This document shows, piece after piece, positions 10,873 to 22,310 of a stretch of 64,000 nt of DNA. How positions within the stretch are numbered: position 1 is the stretch's first letter; each line of letters begins with the position of its first letter. Where the stretch lies: contig OX419756.1 in assembly GCA_948567375.1 (NCBI GenBank), forward strand, positions 11,599,001 through 11,663,000, in the 5' to 3' direction. The DNA is from Lunularia cruciata. Taxonomy: Eukaryota > Streptophyta > Marchantiopsida > Lunulariales > Lunulariaceae. A program made the translations under genes and the position numbers. A model generated the notes under the pieces. That model was not told the origin of the DNA and did not search any database. It saw only the letters and a list, made by a program, of their open reading frames with translations.

Positions 10873-13800
10873 ACAACCCGGCAAATATCACTCTTGCGGT
10901 AATCAGGTAAGTAAATTTGTTCCCGTAGAGATACGAGTCAAAAATGTCCAAATACAAAGTCAAACAATAACAATGTTGTTCTTGGTTGTGTCTTTAATCT
11001 CTCAGGTAGAAACCACACCCAGAAGAGAGTAACAAGCACTCACTCGCAGTCTTTCCCCACATTAGCACTTCTTAATCACAACTCGATCAATTCTTTCCAA
11101 ACAATCTTGATTGTGATGATTCAAGCTCTCCCAAAAATGGCACTTCAATGCAAAACAACTTTGCCTTAGAATTGTGTTCCACCCCTCCACTAAAGGCACA
11201 ACTTCCTTGATTGAAATTGCTTCACATCAACCTCACACTTCACTCACAAATGCAAAATACTACCAACACTACAATTCTTCTCAGATCTATCAAGGCATTG
11301 CTTTGATTGCACTTCACTCAAGATCAAACACACAGAATGAAGATCAAGGCTGTGGAATCCAACATCCAACAAACACACTGACTTGCACTTTGAATTTCTC
11401 CACACACTCACAAACACAAAGCTGATACTCGGAATCAAGCTCAAGCGACAAGCACTGCTTCACAGCACTTTGCTTTATCTATTCTCAAAAATAATGAGCA
11501 CTGGACAACATAAAATTGCAAATGCCACTCTTAAGTAGTGAAACAATCAACAGTTATCTTTCTAATGCACCTCTTCCTAATGACTCTACAAACCTGCAAA
11601 TCCAAAATGACAATGCACCTCTTCATATCTGCCTATACAAATCTCAAATCGGTTACTAATCCGATCCGATGTCTACTTCTTCCTCAGCTTTCAAACCCAA
11701 ACCCGAAGTAACTTTACTTTATAATATTCTTTCCTTGGGTTTCACAACTCCTAATTCCTCCACTAATTCTAACACTTCTCCACTCTGATCTACAATTCCT
11801 ATCACAAGTAATACTTCTAAATCTCTATCTCTCGACCCACTCTTCTCTAAAGTGTCAAATGTCAAATCTGAAGACACCTACACTCCTACTTCATCTACTT
11901 GGGTTTTTCTATTATCAATTCCTTTACTAATTTTACTGTGTCATCATCAAGAATTGTAATTGAATGCATGAATACACTATCTACACCTTCAATTTGTAAC
12001 CCACTTTCCCCTAATCACTTATGTAACTGACCCGAAGACACTTACAGTCTGATCTTGCACTTTGGGTTTATTCAATATTGCTACTTTTCCTTCAATTCCT
12101 TTTCCATCTTCAATCTAAACTAAAATTGAAATCATGGGTATCCTAAGTATCTATTCTTTCTCTATCCTAACTTCCTCAGATCCCTCTAGCAAGATTCCTG
12201 AAGTCACCTTCATTGCACTCCAAGGTCCAATTACCTCTGATTTAGTCATCTTTGTCTTGAGTTAAAGTCTCATGACCCAAAGTCCTGTAAACCCAAAGTC
12301 CAAAGTACGAAGTCCAAAGTCCCATTGATCCGAAGACACCTAAATTACTTTGTGCATCTACTCTCAAAACTTCAAATGCTTGTAACTTCTTCTATAGACC
12401 TTTAAACTTTCTGATTTTGATGGCAATGGAAAGGCCTAAACGAGACGCTTCTAATGAATTATAGCACGCTTGATTTTGACTTGTGGTCATTGAGATATGG
12501 CTCCCGCAAGAATCCTGACCTGCAACTTCCATTCCTCTTTCGGGTCTGCCCTCCTCTGCCCTTTTTTTCCTCCTCTAACACGAAGTAAGCTTCTTTGAAT
12601 CTGATCCAGTCAGAGACCTTCTTCCTCTTACACAAAAGTGACTTCCTTGGGCCTGATTAAAATACAAGTTTGCACTCATTTCTTCTCCATTTGGTTTCAG
12701 CAAGGCACTTCTTCTTCAAAACTCATCCAAAATGAAAAATGTGAGTACCACATAGTACATGGACATGGAAATCCCAATTTCTTGGGGGAAATGGATTTGG
12801 TGGTCCATAATTTCCATCCATCCCATTCTTGCTCCAATGTGAAAGACCAAGGAGAGAAATAGAAGAATAGAAGACCGCACTAAAAGATCACATTAGGACT
12901 CTTGAATGAGATAAACTCTAAATGTGTAGCATAAGCTTGGGCTTTAGTATTAAGAGGAAACATACAAGGGTCTTGGAAAGCTTCCTAAAGGCTATCTTCT
13001 TAGAGTGCATGTTGAACTAACCAAGAAGCTTCTCAAGAAGTTTTCTTTTAGAAGTTGCCTACTTGGCATGCTGGCTAAGCTAGTCATGAAGCTTCCCAAG
13101 AAGCTTCCTCTTAGAAGTCGCCTACTCAACATACACATTACTCAATAGTTGGAAGGTACAACAAATCTTCCTAGATGCTTCTAATACATTCCTATAATTC
13201 TTAGCTAATTTGGCTATTTGCTACTTCATTCATCCTCACTAACTTGTCTGTAAAATCCATGTTAAAAAAGCCTTCAACCTAGATGACATGTTCTTCCCTT
13301 CCCAAAAGGCACATAACCAAAGGGGCTTAATTGGAAAGCAAATGTCTTTGAATTTTGATTCCATGTTACTTGTGGCACTTAGGACAACCAAATCCATCAT
13401 TGGGATACTTTGCACATTCAAAATCCAATTGCCAACAATCTCCTTGGGATTCAAACAATTGAGATACTATTGTGAGACTCACACCTCTACTCTTGCAAGG
13501 AATTCAAAGCACAACATTACAAGAGTATAGATTGATTAGAGTGGACTTTGGATTGTATACAAAGTTGCATGGAAAAGTGGACTTGTTCATTATTGGGCCA
13601 AAGCTTTATGTACAATTTCCTATTGCTACTCCACTTTGCTCCAAAGAGTCTTGGATTGCTAAGTGGGTTCTTCATTGGACCTAACTATTATACCACTATT
13701 ATCTAAGGTCTTAATTTCTATCATATCCTACCTAATTAAGCTTCTGACAAGTATCCAAGAAGGTGTTATTTATTTCCCAAAGAATGCACTAAAGTAATAA

Positions 13801-14190
13801 ATTTCCTTTCCAAGTAACCATACCAAAGTTGATACTTGGTCAAGATGGAGGTACATGGCTAAATGTCACTTGCCTTAAAATTTCTAGTAGGCTAAAGTCC
13901 TTGGTCGTGTTCTAATTTACAAATTTACAAATTTACAAGGAACTTTGTGTCTAAGAGGATGGGTTTAAAGTTCTTGCATGTATTTGCTAGGTCCTATGTA
14001 TAATTGCTTAGAAAATATGGTGGAATGTAAGTTAATCTAATATGATGGTTCCTTATTATATTCCAAGATTCTTCAAGTCCGCACTCTACTAGGAAGAGCA
14101 CCCTTCACCTTTGACTTGTCAAAGAACCTCCTTGGTGAACTCTTTGTAATCAAAAATCTTCAATAGATAGGAATTATAGACTTCACTAAA
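10873..14190. other. Unclassified AT-rich stretch
   Basis: No gene or element was recognised. ORFs are short and lack family motifs. The variants TCTGAAGACACC, CCGAAGACACTT and TCCGAAGACACC occur near 11,870, 12,030 and 12,330, and the phrase 'cccaaagtcc' is repeated near 12,280-12,320, suggesting decayed internal repetition. A boundary may lie at 10,871, where TGACAACCCGGC begins right of the gypsy gag. An LTR start there is possible, but no partner copy is visible. Confidence 0.4.
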
Positions 14191-14199
14191 CTTCCTATT

Positions 14200-14839
14200 G
14201 GTATTGCTTTGGAAAAAAAGAGCAAGCTAGTCCATCCTCTCTTCCTCACAGGTTTTCCCTTTCAATTTATGATGTTGTAACTTCAACTCATGAATTTTGG
14301 CCTTGGTTGCTCTCCCTTTGGCTTCCTCTTTGAGCATTTCCACAAATTGAGTTTGGACTTCTTCTACTTAATGGATTTATTCCTTCTTTGTCTCCTCCAA
14401 CTAAAGACACTTTGCCTAAAAGTCTGCTTTGAATACCTTGTGCATTTTCTCTTGTTCTTCTTCCTTCTTCATGGCCAAATCTAGCTCTTGTGCTTGGACA
14501 TCCAATTGTAGTGTCACCTCCTTTCTATACTCAAGCATTTGCAGATCTAAGGTGGCACTTTGAACCTTATTTTTTTGAGCTCTTGGTGCATGCTCTACAC
14601 TTCCTCATCTCTTGCTTGCAGTTGGTCTTCATAGCTGAGTTGCATTTTTTTCTTCTCCATCTGTAGCTTCCTATTTGAGCTACACTTATCCCAATTCTTT
14701 CTCTTGGTTCTAATGAGCAGAGGCAAGAGAGGACTCCTACTTCTTCTCTTCAAATAACTCTTGCATCAATGAGTTCACCTTCTTGGCCTCCTCCTTAAAA
14801 CAATCTCTAGCCTGGTTAACTTCCTCTTGGAACTTGTCC
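14200..14839 (-). pseudogene. Decayed coiled-coil coding region, downstream part
   Basis: Translated on the minus strand, this region is rich in Glu, Lys, Gln and Leu with heptad-like spacing ('EYRKEVTLQLDVQAQELDL', 'MKKEEEQEKMHKVFKADF'), interrupted by stops. I do not recognise a family. The upstream part continues at 15,532-15,960, on the other side of a solo LTR. A similar kind of remnant lies at 28,230-31,560. Confidence 0.45.
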
Positions 14840-15531
14840 TATAACACCCATTTGTGCATGTGTGTGGTATTGTGATATTTAGCTTGGTATTACAAGTACT
14901 TAAGAGATATTATTTATATAGAGATAAAGGATGGTTCTATATTTGTCATGGTTAGCTATAGTTAGTCATAGCTAAGATAGAGGGGACCTTACTTTAGAGA
15001 AAGTAGAAAAGATGAGCATCACTATTTTGGATTTTAGTGTGTTGACTTGGTATTATTCCTAGGTGTTTGGCTTTGAGGAAAGAGTTGAGAACTCTTGGGC
15101 CCGCAAGCTTTTTTATTTTGGATTCTTCTTTAGTCCAAGGATAGCCCATGTGAAGGAATCCTTGATTTAGAAGTTAGGTCAAGATAAGACCACATGCTTA
15201 GGGGAATATGCCCATGTGAATGGATATTCCTTTCTACTTCTTGACTTGACTTGACTTTTAGTCTAGTAACTTGAGTTACTACGGTAAGTAGTAACTTTGG
15301 TACGTAACTATTTCACAAGTATGTAAACAAGCGGTGAGGAGGTACTCATCATCCTTTCATTTGCAACTATCTCTCTCTCATTGAGTTCTCTAGTGAGCAA
15401 TGTCTTGAGTCTTGGAGTGTTAGCCTTGGAGTAGTTTGATGGAGTTTGGGTTCCTTGCCTTCTTAGTCCATGGTACGCTACCATAATAGCCATCAGAGGT
15501 TCATCCTGAGTGAGAGACAAGCCGGCTCACA
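14840..15531 (+). repeat. Family B solo LTR
   Basis: 692 bp running from TATAACACCCATTTGTGC to GCCGGCTCACA, the reverse complement of the B1 LTRs at 55,806-56,484 and 62,932-63,610. No internal element sequence is attached. GTCC directly precedes the LTR (14,836-14,839) and directly follows it (15,532-15,535). This indicates LTR-LTR recombination at one insertion. The first G of the family's TGTAACACC end is A here. Confidence 0.92.
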
Positions 15532-15960
15532 GTCCTCTCTACATGCCAAAAGCTATTCTCTTCAAAAAAAATTGCTCTTTCAATTTCCTTGGTCAATCCA
15601 GACTTTCCCTTGAAGGTTCCCATGTCCAGACCTTTATCCTCTCTTTCTTACTTCCCCCTCCCATGTCCTTGTCCAGGTCTTCCTCTCCAATTTCTCTTCT
15701 TGCCAACTCTTCAGTCCATTGATAATTCTTTTGACCTTGCTGCACTCTCAAAACCCCAACACTGCCTAGTTCTTCTCTCAAAATTTGTAGTCCCTACAGC
15801 ACTCTCCAAACCCTTGCACGGGCCAAGGTTCTCCCTTCAATTGATCTCCCCTACTGTTTCACTCTCCCTAAATCTTCCTTGTTGTTTCACTCTCAAGTTT
15901 TCCTTGCATAGGCAGACATTGCTTCTCTAAATTCCTATCTCTAGGCTTCTTCCTTACTAA
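15532..15960 (-). pseudogene. Decayed coiled-coil coding region, upstream part
   Basis: The minus-strand ORF 15,593-15,781 is charged ('EELARREIGEEDLDKDM'). Together with 14,200-14,839 it appears to be one coding remnant split by the solo LTR. No domain was recognised. Confidence 0.4.
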
Positions 15961-16151
15961 GGTTTTCTCCTCCCTCTACCCTATAACACCCATTTATGCA
16001 TATGTGTGGTATTGTGATATTTAGCTTAGAATACTAAGCTAAATACAAATACTTGAGAGATATTATTTATATAGAGATAAAGGATAGTTCTATATTAGTC
16101 ATGGTTAGCTAAAGTTAGTTATAGCTAAGATAATGGGGACCTTACTTTCAT

Positions 16152-16507
16152 TCATAGGAGATTGAAGAAAGCACAAGGAGGTGATGTAGAGAAGTAAAGG
16201 AAGGATCAACTCATGGAATTGGAAGAGGCAAGAGCAGTTGCTATGGTTCAAGTGGAGCAAGCCCAAATAAAAAAAAGGAGAGATATGACAAGAGGCAAGG
16301 CAAGAAGAAGGTGGAGCCTTTCAAAGAAGAGGATTGGGAAATGTTGTTTGATTCCATTTGATTCAAGAGAGTACAAAAGAAGTTTTTGCCAAAGTACTTG
16401 GACCTTTCATAATGGAGAAGGTGTAGGAAAATTACACCTATGATCTCAAGTAGTTGGGAGGAAGACCCTTTGATAGGATTAACCATGATAAGTTGAAGAT
16501 ATATTAA
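16152..16507 (+). pseudogene. B3 residual integrase C-terminus
   Basis: Homologous to the last about 120 codons of the B1 polyprotein ('QLMELEEARAVAMVQVEQAQ', 'YLGPFIMEKV'-like stretch, 'DRINHDKLKIY'). Stops and shifts are present. It ends at a TAA just before the non-coding tail leading to the PPT. Confidence 0.85.
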
Positions 16508-16552
16508 AGAAGGTAGAGAGACCTTCACTTTGAGGACAAAGTGAAAACTTAG

Positions 16553-16564
16553 TCCGGGGGTAAA
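16553..16564 (+). promoter_or_regulatory. B3 polypurine tract
   Basis: TCCGGGGGTAAA lies directly before the 3' LTR. It is identical to the tracts of B1 and B2. Confidence 0.85.
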
Positions 16565-17210
16565 TATAACACCCATTTGTGCATGTGTGTGATATTGTGA
16601 TATTTAGCTTGGTGTTACAAAAACTTGAGAGATATCATTTATATAGAGGTAAAGGATGGTTCAACATCAGTCATGATTAGTTAAAGTAAACCATAGCTAA
16701 GATAGTGGGGACCTAACTTTAGAGGAAGTGGAAAAGATGAGCACCACTTTTTTGGATTCTTGTGTATTGACTTGGTATTATTCTTAGGTGTTTGGCTTTG
16801 AGGAAAGAGTTGAGAATTCTTGGGCCTGCATGCCTTTTTGTTTTGGATTTTTCTATAGTCCAAGGATTGCCCATGTGAAGAAATCCTTGACTTAGTGGTT
16901 GGGTCAAGATAAGATCACATGCTTAATGGAATATGCACATATGGATAGATATTCCTTTATATAATTTTTGACTTTACTTGAGTTTTAGCCTAGTAACTTG
17001 AGTTACTATGGTACATAGAAACTTTAGTGTGTAACTTTAGTGCATAGCTATTTCACAAGTATATAAACAAAGGGTGAGGAGGTATGCATCATCCTTTCAT
17101 TTGCAACTATCTCTCTCATTGAGTTCTTTAATGAGCAATGTCTTGAGTCTTGGAGTGTTAGCCTTGGAGGAGTATAATGGAGTTGGGGTTCCTTCCCTTC
17201 TTAGTCCATA
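16565..17210 (+). repeat. B3 3' LTR, cut by A2
   Basis: Starts TATAACACCC and follows the family B LTR until 'ttagtccata', losing about the last 50 bp to the A2 insertion. Confidence 0.9.
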
Positions 17211-17940
17211 TGTAATACTCCAAGGACAAGAGAGAAAACACAGATTTCACACTCAAGCATCCGATGCCCCAAAGGAGCACCTTCTCTTTATTAAATAGAC
17301 GAAGAAGATCTCCTTCAAGGAAGCTCCACCATAGGATTAAGCACATAGATAGGTGACATGTCAGCAAGATCCACCCTTGGAGTACTTACTTGGATGGGTG
17401 ACATGTTGATCTTGATCCTATCTGGTTGGTCAAACAAGTTTTGATTGGAGGGAATCTTTTAGGGAATCTTCTTGTAGGAATCTCAAAATCATGTGGGTGA
17501 GGTACAATTAGAAAGCTCTCGACAAGAAAAATCAAGGGGGAGTGAAGGCCAACCTTTCCTCTATTGGTGGGAATCTGCACATTTTTGAGGCCTAATGTAT
17601 TTGTTTAGGCCTCCAAAATTGCCTTCAAAGATTTCAAGCGTATTTTGGTTCCTACTCTATTAGTAGAAGTCCCGTTTTGGTAAAACCTCTTTCTAATCTA
17701 TTTAGTTCATCATGTGTAACATCCTTCTAGATGTTAGTGAACCAATTCTCACCTTTAAATCATATGTCTAGCTATTGGTTTTATAGTTTTCAAGTCTATT
17801 TCAATTTCTGCACTATTTGTAGAAGTACTCTTTTGGTAACATTTTTATCTGATATATTTTTCCATCATGTATAACATCATTCAAGATGTTACCAAATCAA
17901 ATTTCACATCAAAATCATATGGTTAGCTCTTGGTATTGCA
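17211..17940 (-). repeat. A2 3' LTR
   Basis: 730 bp, TGTAATACTCC to TTGGTATTGCA, homologous to the A1 LTRs. The flanking polypurine tract matches A1. Confidence 0.92.
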
Positions 17941-17959
17941 AATCTCCCTCCTTTTAAGA

Positions 17960-19230
17960 CGTATTGTCCTCGTTGTGCAATTGTTGCTCAAACGCTTGTA
18001 CCAACACTGTTGCATGTGTCAAATTGGCAGCATGCTACCTGGTTGGCTTCTAGAGGAGGTAAAATTTTCCACTATACAAGATAGTCCACCATGGATGGTA
18101 AGTACCACACATGTGTTTTTGGAAGATATGCTCTACTTCATATTCCTCTGTGCTATCAATGAGTGTCGGACAAGGTCAAAGGTCTTGTGTGGAATGACAA
18201 TAGCTGAATCAAAGGAAATCTTCATATTAGGGAAACATGGAACACTAGATAGATTTTCATGTGTGGTGGTAGCTCAAGATGATAGGCCATAGCGCCGACT
18301 TGACAAAGAATAGAAAAAGGCCCAATAAAACAAGGTCTAAGCTTATGAGGGTCAACTAATGTGAAGTTGTTTGTAGATAGCCAGACCTAATCCCCAACAT
18401 TGAACTCCATGTGCCTACGGTGTGCATTGGCTTAGTGCTTCTGTCAATTTTGTACAATCTACAATTTGCGCTTGGCGCTCTCCACACCTTGTTGGATTCA
18501 AGAAACAAATGTGTTGACTGTATCAACCTTGGCAGCTGGATCTTCATCAAGCTAGAAGGTGTGAAGGGATGTTCACCATACATGAGGAAGAACAGAGTGA
18601 CACGGGTGGATGCATTCACCAAATTGTTGTAAGCAAATTCCACCAAGGGGAGTAGGGTGTCCCACCTCTCTTGCTCTTCTAAGATGAAGTCATGCAACAT
18701 GTCTTCAATAGTGCGATTAGCCCATTCCGTTTGTCCATTTGCTTATGGGTGGCAAGCTGTGGACAATGGCCAACTTGGTTTTGAAGAAACCAAAAAGTGT
18801 TTGCCACAACAAATTGGTGAATTGAGTGCCTCTATCAATGATGAATACTTGAGACAAGCCATGGTGAGAGAAGACTACATCTAAGTATAATTGAGCTTGT
18901 TGTGAAGCAGTCACATTCTTGGTGGTAGGGCATGCATGAATCATTTTGTTGAGCCAGTCCACAAAGACTACAATGGAGTTAAACCCTAAGGTAGTCTTGG
19001 GTAATTCACAAATGAGATCCATACTCATATATTCCCAATGTTGTGTAGGAGTGGGAAGAGATTGAAGGAGCCATGTAGGAGCTTGATTAGAAGCTTTATT
19101 CTATTGACAAAGTAGGCAGTTGTGTGCGTAGTCCATCACAATGTTGCTCATCTTGGGCCAATAGTAATAGCATTGGATTGCTTCCAAGGTCTTGTCCATT
19201 CCTACAGGACCTACAATAGCCAAATCATGA
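17960..19230 (-). pseudogene. A2 integrase and chromodomain remnant
   Basis: 18,717-19,028 encodes the integrase core ('MSMDLICELPKTTLGFNSI', 'FIIDRGTQFTNLLWQTLF'). 18,356-18,700 encodes the following part ('LPLVEFAYNNLVNAS'). Chromodomain-related sequence lies around 18,060-18,170. The zinc domain is read in pieces at 19,080-19,230. Stops and shifts are frequent. Confidence 0.85.
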
Positions 19231-19439
19231 CATTTTGACAGAATGGTGGTGCATAATTCTAGGACATTTGGGATCCATAATCTACCATCACAAAAGGTAA
19301 GTCCTTGGGTGCTAGTGATGCCTTTGGATGACTGTGCTCCTACAATCTGTGGATCAGTTTTTGTAGTAGCCGGAATCTCTTGCTAGAATTCATGGTTAAT
19401 CTTAACCTCTACCACCAAATTGTTTGCCATTGGCATGTG

Positions 19440-20620
19440 GGTGAATGCATCTTCAAGTTGCTTTTTACCTTCCACATAGGTGATTATCATGTTGAATCAT
19501 TGTCGCCACTTTACCCACCAAATCTGGCAACAAGATAGATATTTCTATGTCTCCAGGTAGACTAGAGGTTTGTGGTTTGTCTCTACTACACATGCCTTCT
19601 TGCCAAGATAGTGATTCCAATGTTTGGTTGCAAGGACAATGGCTAGCTCTTCTTGTTCTATGGTGTGGTAGTTACGCTCTACCGGTAACAACTTTCAAGA
19701 GAAATATGCAATTGAATGGCATTTGTCATGCCACTCTTGTTGTAGGACTGCTCTTATTGCTATGCTTGATGCATCTATAGCCAACTTGATTGGATGTTTT
19801 GGGTCAAACCACTTCAAGACTGGTGCATGTAGCAAGGCGGCTTTCAATTCTTGAAAGGCCAACTCTTGTGCAATTCTCTACGGCCACTTCCTCCCCTTGC
19901 CAAATAGTGCAGTTAAAGGTTGTGCAATCTTGGAGAAGTCCTTGAAAAATTGTAGATAAAATCCTGTCAACCCCAAGAAGTTCTTGAGTTGAGTCTGATC
20001 TTCTAGGGCACTCCATTTTTTAATGATCTCTACTTTATCTGTCAATACTTGAATGCCTTCTGCACTTACCCTATGCACCAAGTAGTCTGCTTTAGACTTG
20101 CAAAACTTGCACTTTGAGACTTTGGTGTACTATTAGTTCTATCTTAGAATCAGGAAGACTTCTCATAGATGTTGTTTGTGTTCTATCATCATACTATTGT
20201 ATAATAAGATATTGTCTAGGAGGACGATAATAGACTTATCCAAGTATGGAAAAAATATGTCATTCATTAGACTTAGGAAAGTGGCATGTGCATTGGTGAG
20301 GCCAAAAGGCATCACAAGATACTCAAAGTGGCCATAATTGGTTCAAAAGGTAGTTTTGTACACATCCTCCTCTACAATTTGGATTTGATTGTAACCACTT
20401 TGCAAGTCCAATTTGGTGAATTATCTTACTCCATGGAGTTGATCAAACAGGTCATCCATGCAAGGTAAGGGGTATCTTTTCTTCATTGTTTGCTGATTTG
20501 ATTCTTCACCCTAATAGTCAATGCACATGCGTATCATACCGTGCTTCTTCTTCACAAACTAGATAGGGTGATACATTGGGTTGGATGAACCCTTTCTATA
20601 GCATCTCCTCAATTTGAGTT
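19440..20620 (-). pseudogene. A2 RT and RNase H remnant
   Basis: Nucleotide alignment with A1 2390-3560 is clear throughout. 19,878-20,081 encodes the RT thumb ('HRVSAEGIQVLTDKVEIIKK', 'KNFLGLTGFY'). The catalytic region near 20,220 reads FLDDIL with broken surroundings. The RNase H part lies at 19,500-19,850. Confidence 0.85.
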
Positions 20621-20629
20621 TAGCATTCC

Positions 20630-21021
20630 TCCAACTAATGAGGTGATAAGCGATATGAGGCCTTACAAGGAGATGTCTTCCCCAAGAGTCTCAATTTTAT
20701 GATCTACTCTCCTTTTTGGTGGTAATCTTGAGGGTATGTCATTGAGAAAGACATCTTGAAACTCATCCACCACATCTTTCAATTTCTCAGGAATTTATCC
20801 ATGGAGTTGTGCACTTTGGACTTCTCTTATTAGACCCATGAAACATCTATCGGTCTTACAAATAGCTATTGTCCCTATGACATAGAGGGGCAATTTTTGC
20901 ATGTATGATTTTTCTTTAACCCCAATGATTGACCATTGTTGTGTTCTCACTACTTTCTTCCTCCAATCTACTATAGTGTTCTAATGCTCCATCCATGGCA
21001 TGCTTAAGATTACATCATAAC
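20630..21021 (-). pseudogene. A2 protease remnant, C-terminal side
   Basis: Homologous to A1 3560-3950, including the 'HQWSIFGVKEKSHRQK' part in mutated form. It is interrupted at 21,021 by the inverted solo LTR and resumes at 21,761-21,835. Confidence 0.8.
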
Positions 21022-21760
21022 TATAATACCAAGAGCTAGCCATATGATCTAGATGTGAAATTTGGTTTGGTAATATCTGGAATGACATTATACATGATGG
21101 TCAAAATAGATTAAATAGAAGTATCACCAAAAGAGTGCTTCTACTAACAAGGCAGAAACTGAAATAGACTTGAAAACCTTAGAACCAATAGCTAGACATA
21201 TGATTTAAAGATGAGAATTAGTTTAGTAACATGTGGAAGGATGTTACACATGATGGACTAAATATATTAGAAAGAGGTAGCACCAAAAGGGGGCTTCTAC
21301 TAATAGAGTAGGACCCAAAATATGCTTGAAATCTTTGAAGGCAATTTTGGAGGCCTAAATGGATGAATTAGGCCTCAAAAATGTGCACAATCTTGCCTCC
21401 TCCCAACTTAGAGGAAAGGCTGGCCTTCCCTCCCATTGGTTTGTCTTGTCAAGAGCTTTCCAACAGTATCTCACCCATTATAAGATTCCTACAAGAAGAT
21501 TCCCTAAAAGATTCCTTCTTGTTAAAGCTTGTTTGACCAACCAGATAGGACCATGACCAACATGTCACCTATCCAAGTAAGTAATCCAAGGATGGAGCTT
21601 GCTGACATGCCACATATCTATGTGCCTAATCTTATGGTGGAGTTTCCTTAAAGGAGATCCTCTTTGTCTATATAATAAAGAGAAGGGGCTCCTTTGGAGC
21701 ATCGGATGATTGAGTGTGAAATCTGTGTTTTCTCTCTTCTCTTGTCCTTGAAGTATTACA
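21022..21760 (+). repeat. Inverted solo LTR of family A inside A2
   Basis: 739 bp reading TATAATACCAAGAG...GTATTACA on the plus strand, the reverse complement of the A1 and A2 LTR sense. Flanking pentamers are ATAAC (21,017-21,021) and ATAAT (21,761-21,765), a target duplication with one later change. The A2 protease sequence reads across the insertion when compared with A1 near 3946-3960. No internal sequence is present, so this is a solo LTR. Confidence 0.92.
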
Positions 21761-21835
21761 ATAATGGGCTAATTGTATCACTCACCCCTCAATTTTTTCT
21801 TGATATGCTCCTATAGATAGTTGTGGTACCCATAT

Positions 21836-22300
21836 TTTTTGTTTTTTAAAGTTTTGTTCTATTTTGAAGAAGAAGTGTATAGACAAAGTAGTATGAACCT
21901 AAAATAACATGGGAAGGAGAAGAACTATGTCTTTTTGTTGTAACCCAAAGAAAAGTGACTTCTTGTTAGATACAAAGTACTCAGATAGGATCTATTAGAG
22001 TTGAACCCAAAGTAAGGAGGCTTCGTTTTGGGGTAATCAACCCAATGTGAAGACAATGTAACAGATTTCCTTTGGGTTGGAAATTTAAGAATGGTACCAC
22101 ACACAAAAATAGCTAAGGCACGAGTGGGAGAAAACTGTCAATTATAGGAGAAGTTCATGCAAAAGGGGTGATTTCTTTGTAGATAATTATTCAAAGAATG
22201 ACCAAGAAAAGTTGGACTAAAAAGTCAGGTTCAAATCAAGAACAAGATGAATGACAAGTAAATTTCCTTTGCCTTTGTGGAGTTGACCTAAGAGAGACCA
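21836..22300. other. Unclassified stretch after the A2 breakpoint
   Basis: No ORF or element signature was recognised. Oddly, it shares wording with 10,873-12,880, such as repeated 'aacccaaag' with 'tgacttcttg'. This may mean both are pieces of one unknown repeat. Confidence 0.35.
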
Positions 22301-22310
22301 CGGTAGAGGA

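Larger units (their letters stand above)
15982..17210 (+). mobile_element. B3: family B copy with large internal deletion
   Basis: A plus-strand element. A 5' LTR fragment (15,982-16,148) is joined directly to the last part of pol (16,152-16,507), then a PPT and a 3' LTR (16,565-17,210). Compared with B1, more than 4 kb of internal sequence and most of the 5' LTR are missing. The 3' LTR breaks off at 'ttagtccat', exactly where the A2 LTR begins, so A2 inserted into B3. Confidence 0.9.
17211..21835 (-). mobile_element. A2: second chromovirus copy, truncated
   Basis: Same family as A1. The 3' LTR (17,211-17,940) and PPT are followed by chromodomain, integrase, RNase H, RT and protease in minus orientation. 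An inverted solo LTR (21,022-21,760) splits the protease. After it the protease sequence resumes only to about 21,835, then similarity to A1 stops. Gag, PBS and 5' LTR are missing. The frame is heavily broken. Confidence 0.92.

Noticed and set aside
10871-12880. An LTR beginning at TGACAACCCGGC
   Set aside because: No second copy, PBS or target duplication was found in the window.
15982-16148. A separate solo LTR at 15,982
   Set aside because: Only 167 bp is present and it is joined to integrase sequence of the same family, so it is the 5' end of the deleted copy B3.
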